In this document: positions 14,603 to 20,329 of the stretch, one piece after another
Layout: each line of letters begins with the position of its first letter
Numbering within the stretch: the stretch's first letter is position 1
Assembly (NCBI GenBank): GCA_020024055.1
Contig: JAHHUI010000016.1
Coordinates: 1-20,329, forward strand
DNA: 20,329 bases
Direction: 5' to 3'
From: Spirochaetaceae bacterium
Lineage (GTDB): Bacteria > Spirochaetota > Spirochaetia > WRBN01
Notes under the pieces: model-generated
What the model was told of the DNA's origin: nothing
Seen by the model: the letters and a program-made list of their open reading frames with translations, nothing else
The model's database searches: none
Made by a program: the position numbers and the translations under genes

Positions 14603-15532
14603 ATGGATATCATCGATGTAGCAATTATTGGCTCGGGCAGTGCTGGGCTTTCTGCGGCGCAATATGCCGCGCGGGCAAATCTGAAGGCTGTGGTATTCGA
14701 GAGAATGGCCAGTGGCGGGCAATGCCTACTGATTGACAATCTGGAAAATTATCCTGGCATCCCTGCAATCAACGGATTCGACTTTTCCCAGCAAATGCAA
14801 AAGCAGGCCCAGGAATTTGGTGCCCAGTTTATTATGCAAGACATCAAGTCTATCGAAAAACAGGCAGATGGATTTTTCAAAATCATTACCTCATCGGCCC
14901 AATACACAACCAAGGCCGTGATTGCCGCCACGGGAGCGAAACACAAAACACTGGATATCCCTGGCGAGAGCGAATATATCGGTCGCGGCGTCAGTTATTG
15001 CGCCACATGCGATGGGCCATTTTTTCGCAACAAGCATATTCTTGTGGTGGGCGGGGGCGATGCGGCCTGTGACGAGGCCACATTTTTAAGCAAGCTGACA
15101 GACAAAATCACCATGATACATCGGCGCGATACTTTTCGCGCGCAAAAGGCCATTGCCGATCGTGTGCTGAATAATCCCAAAATTAAAGTCTTATGGAATA
15201 CTGAATTAAAAGAGATTCACGGGCCTGATATTGTCACCTCGGCCACATTATATAATAATGCCAAAAAGGAAAACTTCCGTTTGGATATTGATGCGGCATT
15301 CATCTTCATTGGAAGCGAGCCACAAAGTCAGCTATTTGGCATGGCCACGCGTGATGATCAAGGATACCTGATTACAGACGGACAAATGCGCACGAATATT
15401 CCCGGTTTATTTGCTGCCGGCGATGTGCGCAACACGCCTTTTCGCCAAGTGGTCACCGCCTGTTCAGACGGAGCCATTGCCGCCAATGAAGCCAGCCATT
15501 ATCTAGACGACATCGCGGGAAAAGCCTATTAG
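14603..15532 (+). CDS. trxB: Thioredoxin-disulfide reductase
   Basis: An NADPH- and FAD-dependent cytosolic enzyme that reduces thioredoxin. The 309 residues match the usual length. The FAD-binding GSGSAGLSAAQYAAR lies at residues 10-24, the redox-active CATC is Cys133/Cys136, the NADPH-binding GGGDAACDEA lies at 150-159 with HRRDTFRAQK downstream, and the C-terminal FAD motif GLFAAGDVR continues into the QVVTACSDGAIAA helix. ATG 14603 has AGGCGG a few bases upstream. It sits between lepA (15-bp gap) and the lipoprotein gene (4-bp gap), so the three are probably one transcript. No thioredoxin gene is in the window. Confidence 0.96.
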   Translation: MDIIDVAIIGSGSAGLSAAQYAARANLKAVVFERMASGGQCLLIDNLENYPGIPAINGFDFSQQMQKQAQEFGAQFIMQDIKSIEKQADGFFKIITSSAQYTTKAVIAATGAKHKTLDIPGESEYIGRGVSYCATCDGPFFRNKHILVVGGGDAACDEATFLSKLTDKITMIHRRDTFRAQKAIADRVLNNPKIKVLWNTELKEIHGPDIVTSATLYNNAKKENFRLDIDAAFIFIGSEPQSQLFGMATRDDQGYLITDGQMRTNIPGLFAAGDVRNTPFRQVVTACSDGAIAANEASHYLDDIAGKAY

Positions 15533-15536
15533 CCTC

Positions 15537-16418
15537 ATGCGCCGTCTCGCTGCTGCATTGCTCGCTCTTATATTCACCTCGTGCGGCACAAATCTGGCCA
15601 AGCAGGCACAGACAGCCTATCAAAAAGGTGACTTTCCCCTGGCGATTAAATTATATCAGCAGGTGATTGAAAAATCGCCACATCCGCAATATGTATACAA
15701 TTTGGCGCTCTCGCTGATTGCCAGCCAAAAACCCCAAGAGGCATTTTCCGTGCTTTCTCCGCTTCTGGAAAAATATCCACAGAACACATTGCTTTTGCGC
15801 GCGGCGATGATTAGCTGTTTCGAAATGAAAAAATATGCCAAGACAGAAGAATATATTCAAAAAATCCTTGTTTTAAATAGTTATGATTTTTATGCGCGCA
15901 TGTATCAGCTGTATATTTTATATCAAAAAAAAGACTATCGCGCTGCGCTTTCGCGTATGAAAGAATTTTATAAGGAAACCCAGGATCCACGCATTATGCT
16001 GGCCATTGCCCAGGCACTTGACAGCCTGAATGAACGTAAAGAGGCTATTTTTTGGATGGAGCAATACACGAAAAAAGCGGGCAAAGCGAATGATTTTTTT
16101 GCGCTGGCCACTTGGCAGATACAGGCCAGGAATTATCTTCAGGCATCGGAAAATCTCTCACAAGGCCTCAGCCGTGATAACAATCCGCGCTATCGTTTCC
16201 AGCTGGCGCGTCTGCAGCTGCTTTTCTTGAAAAATGCGAAATTGGGGCTGGAAAATTTAAAACAGGCCCTGGAAGAGGGGTTTTATTCAGCCAAAGATTT
16301 CGAAGAATTGCTGAATAACCCGCGCCTGGTGGACAGAGAAGATGTACAGAAAACCCTGCGCACAGTAAAGCCAAAATCAGCGAAAAAACCTAATTCCCCT
16401 TGCGCACAATGCGATTGA
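15537..16418 (+). CDS. TPR-repeat lipoprotein
   Basis: The 293-residue protein begins with a short signal peptide (MRRLAAALLALIFTSC). Cys16 is the likely lipidation site; the lipobox FTSC is loose, in keeping with spirochaete lipoproteins. The rest is helical with several tetratricopeptide repeats (for example TAYQKGDFPLAIKLYQQVIE, then YNLALSLIASQKPQEAF, YAKTEEYIQKIL and DYRAALSRMKEF). It probably acts as a periplasmic-side scaffold on a membrane, with unknown partners. The ATG is 4 nt after the trxB stop, so translation is likely coupled. The tail (KSAKKPNSPCAQCD, with a CxxC) lies in the 29 bp that overlap convergent tsaD. Confidence 0.85.
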   Translation: MRRLAAALLALIFTSCGTNLAKQAQTAYQKGDFPLAIKLYQQVIEKSPHPQYVYNLALSLIASQKPQEAFSVLSPLLEKYPQNTLLLRAAMISCFEMKKYAKTEEYIQKILVLNSYDFYARMYQLYILYQKKDYRAALSRMKEFYKETQDPRIMLAIAQALDSLNERKEAIFWMEQYTKKAGKANDFFALATWQIQARNYLQASENLSQGLSRDNNPRYRFQLARLQLLFLKNAKLGLENLKQALEEGFYSAKDFEELLNNPRLVDREDVQKTLRTVKPKSAKKPNSPCAQCD

Positions 16419-17394
16419 CCACACCAATATCCCAGCCATCACGGCAACCGGCCAGCAGCAATGCGCGCCCTAAAAAAGCGATCATTTGCGCATTATCACC
16501 GCATAAAGACATAGGAGGATAATATACATTAATGCCCGAGAGGCTGTGCGCCTGGGCGCGCAGATATTGATTTGCACATACTCCCCCGCCGATGACCAGC
16601 GACGAAAGCTTGAAATCAGATAAAGCTTTTTTAATACGCAACATCAGCATGCCCACAGCCACTCTTTGGAACGAAGCACACAGATCTTCTATGCCTTGGC
16701 CATGGCCGCTTTGATGAAATTGCTGCACTTGATTCGTTGCGGCATTCTTCAGGCCGCTGTACGAAACATCATAATTATGCTCGCCCTTATACAGATTGGC
16801 ATGGGGAAAAAGATATGCCTTTTCATCACCTTTGGCTGCCAAAGCATCAATCATTGGGCCGCCGGGATAGCCCAAATGATGGAATTTAGCCACTTTATCA
16901 TAACATTCGCCAATGGCATCATCAATCGTACGACCAATCATTTGCACATCATCCAGGCTTTTCACATGAAACAGCAAAGTATGTCCGCCCGAGGCCACCA
17001 CGGCCAGATAAGGAAAAGCCAAAGAAGGATGCACAAAATGATTGACATACCAATGTGCCATGACATGATCTACCGTGACAAAAGGCTTGCCAAGGCTCCA
17101 GGCCAGGCTTTTCGCAAAGCATAGCCCCACCAGCAGGCTGCCCACCAATCCAGGCCGATTTGTGCAAGAGACAGCATCAATTTCAGACGCAGATACCCCG
17201 GCCTGTTGCAGTAATTCTTTAAATGTGGGCGTTAAATATTCCATATGCAGACGACTGGCCACCTCAGGCACAACACCGGCAAAAGGCTGATGATGCGTTA
17301 CCTGACTGGCGATCACGCTGCCAATGATCTGTTCATCACGAAGCAAGGCCATAGCCAATTCATCACAGCTGGATTCCACACCCAATATGAGCAT
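16390..17394 (-). CDS. tsaD: tRNA N6-adenosine threonylcarbamoyltransferase
   Basis: Catalytic-type subunit that puts the threonylcarbamoyl group on A37 of ANN-decoding tRNAs, working with TsaB, TsaE and TsaC. The 334 residues match the family. Visible motifs are GVESSCDE (residues 5-12), GVVPEVASRLH, NRPGLVGSLLVG, the metal ligands His110 and His114 (VDHVMAH), SGGHT (135-139), GRTIDDAIGECYDKVAK, GYPGGP, GGGVCANQYLR and CGDNAQMIAF. GAGGGG lies 7 nt before ATG 17394. It is 31 bp behind lptD on the same strand and probably shares its transcript. TsaB/TsaE partners are not in this window. Confidence 0.96.
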   Translation of the reverse strand: MLILGVESSCDELAMALLRDEQIIGSVIASQVTHHQPFAGVVPEVASRLHMEYLTPTFKELLQQAGVSASEIDAVSCTNRPGLVGSLLVGLCFAKSLAWSLGKPFVTVDHVMAHWYVNHFVHPSLAFPYLAVVASGGHTLLFHVKSLDDVQMIGRTIDDAIGECYDKVAKFHHLGYPGGPMIDALAAKGDEKAYLFPHANLYKGEHNYDVSYSGLKNAATNQVQQFHQSGHGQGIEDLCASFQRVAVGMLMLRIKKALSDFKLSSLVIGGGVCANQYLRAQAHSLSGINVYYPPMSLCGDNAQMIAFLGRALLLAGCRDGWDIGVVNRIVRKGN

Positions 17395-17425
17395 ATATTC
17401 CCCTCTTTGCTATATATATTTTCCC

Positions 17426-20329
17426 CTAGCGGCTGGCATGCTGTTGTCCCAGATACAGACCATACTGAGGATCATAATTCGCCTGCATCTTGATGGCAGG
17501 CACAGCTTTCCAGGCAATAAGGAAAGAAACCTGATTATCCCAAAGATTCTTCACTGTAAAGGCGCCTGTTTTCGGGCCGCCGGTGTAAATCACGCTGAGC
17601 ATCCAGTCATGCAGGTCTAAAGACACGCTGGCCTGGATATTTTCCAGCTTGAAATTACTTTTCTGTCGCGCACTGATGTCCCAAAACTTGAAAGAATCCC
17701 ATAAATCAGAGAAAAAATTGTATGACCCGATGATACCCATTTTATTACGCATAAACGGGAAATACAAGTATGTGGCACGGTTCAGACTGTTTGTGGAAAG
17801 AGAAATACTGATCATATCCGTGATCTCAAAGCCAAAACCAAAGCCAAAACGCAGCGACGATTGATCATAGCGCATAAAATCAATCAGCCACTGGCTATTC
17901 AGCAAGAGCTTCACGCGACTGCGCTTGTCCCAGAATTCAAATAATGTGACATCTTCATTCAGGCGCAGATCTAAATAGGAAAGAACAAAACTATGTGCCT
18001 GGCTGCCATTAGGCAGCAGAACAGTCTGCCATGTGTAGAGATTGCGGTTAAAATCCCATAAATAACGATCTTCCCAGCGCAGCGCAGCAGAAAATCTGTA
18101 CAACTTCATACCCACATCGATCATATTCAGCCCGGTGAAAAAATCGACCTCTGTGGTTTGATAGATAGCAATATCATCCAGGGGTTTATATTGCGCTGTG
18201 GTGCCATATCCCTTGGAATTAAATGTGCTGATATTCTCATGCACGTAGGTATAGGCCTTGGCAGAAAATCCCCAATACTCAAAGCCCACGCCGCTTTGTG
18301 TCTCGCTCTTGAGCTGAATATTGGGCGGTAATTCTGTCTTTGTGGAAAAATAAGCCCACCAAAACCCCGTGTCATAGCGAATCTGGCCATTGACATAATG
18401 TTTATCCGGCAAAAATGTGGGTGTGTTAATACGTGTATCTGTATTGGCATTATACACATCCTGATAAATACGCGCCGTCATATGATATTCAAAGCCTGTC
18501 TTTTCCCAGTTCTGCACATCAATGAGCGGATAATATCCCAGATCGAAAACATTACTGAGAATGAAAAATCGATTGCTTTGATCATTCTTTGATTCTTGTA
18601 TCGGATTAATCGCGACGACCTCGTTAAATCGTGATAAATATTGTAAATCCAGCTGAAAGCCTTCACGGAATGTGAAATAATTATCATTCGTAGTTGTCTC
18701 AACCCCTAAATTCAGACGACTGACAGTCAGACTGCGCATATCATCAAAAATAATTTTTCGATCTTCTGGTCTGTTCCATCGCGTGGCATAGGGTTGATAA
18801 TACAGGCGTTCATTCATCTGCCAGCGATAAAAAATTGCGCTTTTATAATCTCTTTCTTGTGTTGCAACGGTCAGCAGGTTCAAATTATTTTCTTCCAGCA
18901 CAGCTGGAATATCCGCTGATATGGCAGGAATTTGTTCCTCTTCATCCTCCTTATTTTCATCAGACTTCTTTTCAGGATTTAAAGACCAATCACCCTCCAG
19001 GCGCATTTGAATATTGGGTAGGTTAAACGTGGAGGGAATATAAAAATAGTAATTGGGAGAATCACTGGTGTTGATATTTGCATTGCGCTTGACCGTAGAA
19101 ATCATCTCAAAATTAATATAATCAATGGCCAATGTGGAGAGGCCGGGGTAATCAAAATTCCAGGAATTTTTATAGCGCAGATAGCTCTCGGTTTGATAGA
19201 TTTCCTGTTGCTGGGTTGTTCCGCCAAAGCTGGCTAAAAAACCAAAAAAGCCTGCATTTTCCTGTCGAAAGAAAAAATCCTGATCAAAATAAGGGTCGGA
19301 ATAATTCTGTACACGATAGGTGAAATTTTCTGCTTCTCCTTGTATATCTACACCATAGCGAAACGGCAAAGTGATACCAAACCAAGTGGAGGTGTTAATT
19401 TGCTCCTGCACAGGTCCTGTCACAGGATAAATTGAAACAGAATCAAAAATTGTTCGGCTGTAGGCCACACCCAACCGGAATTGCGTATTCATCACGGGAA
19501 TATATCCGCCAAAGCCGCCAAAGACACCAAGCATGCTGTAATAGTCCACCATCATCTTCCAATAGCCGCCCTGTTCGTCATCGTCGCTGTCCTGTGTCTC
19601 ATCACCCATAATATTAAACAGGCCCGATGCACTTGAGGAGGGTTTTTTCCCATATAAATATGTGGTGGTGTTGATATAGATCCCATCTCGAGAACGAAAG
19701 CCTATCACTGGATTGAAGGGCAAAATATCCTGGCCATGATAGTAAAAAGGCAAATAGAACACAGGCACATGCCCCAAATACATGGTCAGGTTTTGAGCCA
19801 CAGCTTCTTTTTCATTGAGTACCCAAAGGCGGCTGAAACGAAAACGATAATGCGGATCTTCATCATCACAGCTGGTCACCACCACGCCATCCAGCAAGAC
19901 CAGGCCGCTGGATTTCTTTTCAATTTTTTTTCCCTTAAGGTAAAATTCTGTTTCCTGCTCTCCCTCTTGAAGAGCAAAAGTATTCTCTCCTGAAATATCC
20001 ACCAGAAGAGACGCCCATTTTTTAGAATTGAACATCATATTTTTGGCAAAGAAAACCTGTTTGCTGCCCTCTTGGTCTAATTCATACTGAACATTTCCGC
20101 TGGCATAAATGGCTTGAGTTTTCTGATAGATGATAATATTCTCGGCACGAATAGCATGCTGCACGGCGCCTTCGGTGACTTGTATTTCCACGCCGCCGGT
20201 CAATCGCGTGACCGATTGATTTAAAGAGGCAATGGGGCCGGAATAGATTTTCTGTGCTTTTTTAAGTTCAATCTGTGCTTTTTTGGGGGGGCTGATGGCA
20301 TAATGACTGTATAAGCGACTGCGCAGATC
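17426..20329 (-). CDS. lptD: LptD-like LPS-assembly outer-membrane protein (N-terminus beyond window)
   Basis: The frame stays open to the right edge, so at least 967 residues are present and the start is missing. A TTG at 20203 could be mistaken for the start, but 42 coding codons lie before it. The N-terminal part is the periplasmic OstA/LptA-like beta-jellyroll (LTGGVEIQVTEGAVQHAIRA in two parts; YASGNVQY). Then comes the LptD junction motif TSCDDEDPHYRF, VFYLPFYYHG, and a long beta-barrel with many aromatic-ended strands and polar loops, including an acidic insert (KKSDENKEDEEEQ). The C-terminus has LHDWMLSVIYTGGP and SFLIAWKAVPAIK. LptD inserts LPS or a related glycolipid in the outer membrane. 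Only one Cys is visible, so an E. coli-like disulfide pair is not possible within the visible part. Confidence 0.9.
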   Translation of the reverse strand, partial: DLRSRLYSHYAISPPKKAQIELKKAQKIYSGPIASLNQSVTRLTGGVEIQVTEGAVQHAIRAENIIIYQKTQAIYASGNVQYELDQEGSKQVFFAKNMMFNSKKWASLLVDISGENTFALQEGEQETEFYLKGKKIEKKSSGLVLLDGVVVTSCDDEDPHYRFRFSRLWVLNEKEAVAQNLTMYLGHVPVFYLPFYYHGQDILPFNPVIGFRSRDGIYINTTTYLYGKKPSSSASGLFNIMGDETQDSDDDEQGGYWKMMVDYYSMLGVFGGFGGYIPVMNTQFRLGVAYSRTIFDSVSIYPVTGPVQEQINTSTWFGITLPFRYGVDIQGEAENFTYRVQNYSDPYFDQDFFFRQENAGFFGFLASFGGTTQQQEIYQTESYLRYKNSWNFDYPGLSTLAIDYINFEMISTVKRNANINTSDSPNYYFYIPSTFNLPNIQMRLEGDWSLNPEKKSDENKEDEEEQIPAISADIPAVLEENNLNLLTVATQERDYKSAIFYRWQMNERLYYQPYATRWNRPEDRKIIFDDMRSLTVSRLNLGVETTTNDNYFTFREGFQLDLQYLSRFNEVVAINPIQESKNDQSNRFFILSNVFDLGYYPLIDVQNWEKTGFEYHMTARIYQDVYNANTDTRINTPTFLPDKHYVNGQIRYDTGFWWAYFSTKTELPPNIQLKSETQSGVGFEYWGFSAKAYTYVHENISTFNSKGYGTTAQYKPLDDIAIYQTTEVDFFTGLNMIDVGMKLYRFSAALRWEDRYLWDFNRNLYTWQTVLLPNGSQAHSFVLSYLDLRLNEDVTLFEFWDKRSRVKLLLNSQWLIDFMRYDQSSLRFGFGFGFEITDMISISLSTNSLNRATYLYFPFMRNKMGIIGSYNFFSDLWDSFKFWDISARQKSNFKLENIQASVSLDLHDWMLSVIYTGGPKTGAFTVKNLWDNQVSFLIAWKAVPAIKMQANYDPQYGLYLGQQHASR
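20251..20284. repeat. Short in-frame direct repeat next to a G7 run in lptD
   Basis: The 13-mer TCTGTGCTTTTTT occurs at 20251-20263 and again at 20272-20284. The period is 21 bp, exactly seven codons, and encodes KKAQ twice on the minus strand. The second copy runs straight into G7 (20285-20291). Because 21 is a multiple of three, gain or loss of a unit would keep the lptD frame. Confidence 0.7.

Noticed and set aside
20201..20203. TTG as the start of lptD
   Set aside because: The frame continues without a stop for 42 more codons to the window edge, with sequence that fits the family.
1..20329. Mobile elements, phage genes, CRISPR arrays, defence islands
   Set aside because: No transposase, integrase, inverted-repeat ends, regular spacer repeats or toxin-antitoxin-like pairs were found. 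Gene content is mostly core.

Overview
The window looks like chromosomal DNA of a spirochaete. The clues are a WhiG/FliA-type flagellar sigma factor followed directly by a FapA (DUF342) protein and two small flagellar-cluster hypotheticals, an LptD-like outer-membrane protein whose C-terminal end (LHDW, FLIAWKAVP) resembles the spirochaete type as I remember it, a lipoprotein with a loose lipobox, and adjacent lepA-trxB. By eye the GC content is in the mid-40s. I see no tRNA, rRNA, CRISPR array, insertion sequence or prophage gene. No stretch without a gene exceeds about 190 bp. The placement is inferred from gene content and is not proven.

Layout. 1-330 (-): 5' part of a DEAH-box RNA helicase (HrpA-like). 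522-1931 (+): sodium-coupled amino-acid transporter of the NSS family. 2035-3318 (+): GlgC, ADP-glucose pyrophosphorylase. 3326-4162 and 4214-5068 (-): IspH and a PHP-type histidinol phosphatase. 5176-5813 (+): thiamine pyrophosphokinase, whose reading frame is broken at an A_AAA_AAG heptamer. 5922-10218 (+): a tight five-gene unit of a two-TM acidic protein, sigma-28, FapA, a 108-aa protein and a TM/coiled-coil/HTH-like protein. 10196-11815 (-): a GlgA-like glycosyltransferase with altered substrate-binding loops. 11924-16418 (+): Cof-type HAD phosphatase, LepA, TrxB and a TPR lipoprotein. 16390-17394 (-): TsaD. 17426-20329 (-): LptD, which runs off the right edge.

How the genes fit together. 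The sigma/FapA unit probably serves flagellar gene expression and assembly. GlgC makes ADP-glucose for glycogen, but the GlgA-like protein here may not be a normal glycogen synthase. The rest is mostly housekeeping: isoprenoid synthesis (IspH), histidine synthesis, TPP formation, translation (LepA, TsaD), redox (TrxB) and outer-membrane assembly (LptD).

The points most worth a second look are: (1) thiN split by a dnaX-like slippery heptamer with an SD-like GGGGGAG 10 nt upstream; (2) loss of the KTGGL, R/K and TGGL motifs in the GlgA homologue; (3) several genes with a -10 box only 6-11 nt before the ATG and no Shine-Dalgarno, suggesting leaderless mRNAs; (4) the uncharacterised membrane proteins packed around the sigma factor; (5) tail-to-tail genes that overlap or nearly touch with no visible terminators.
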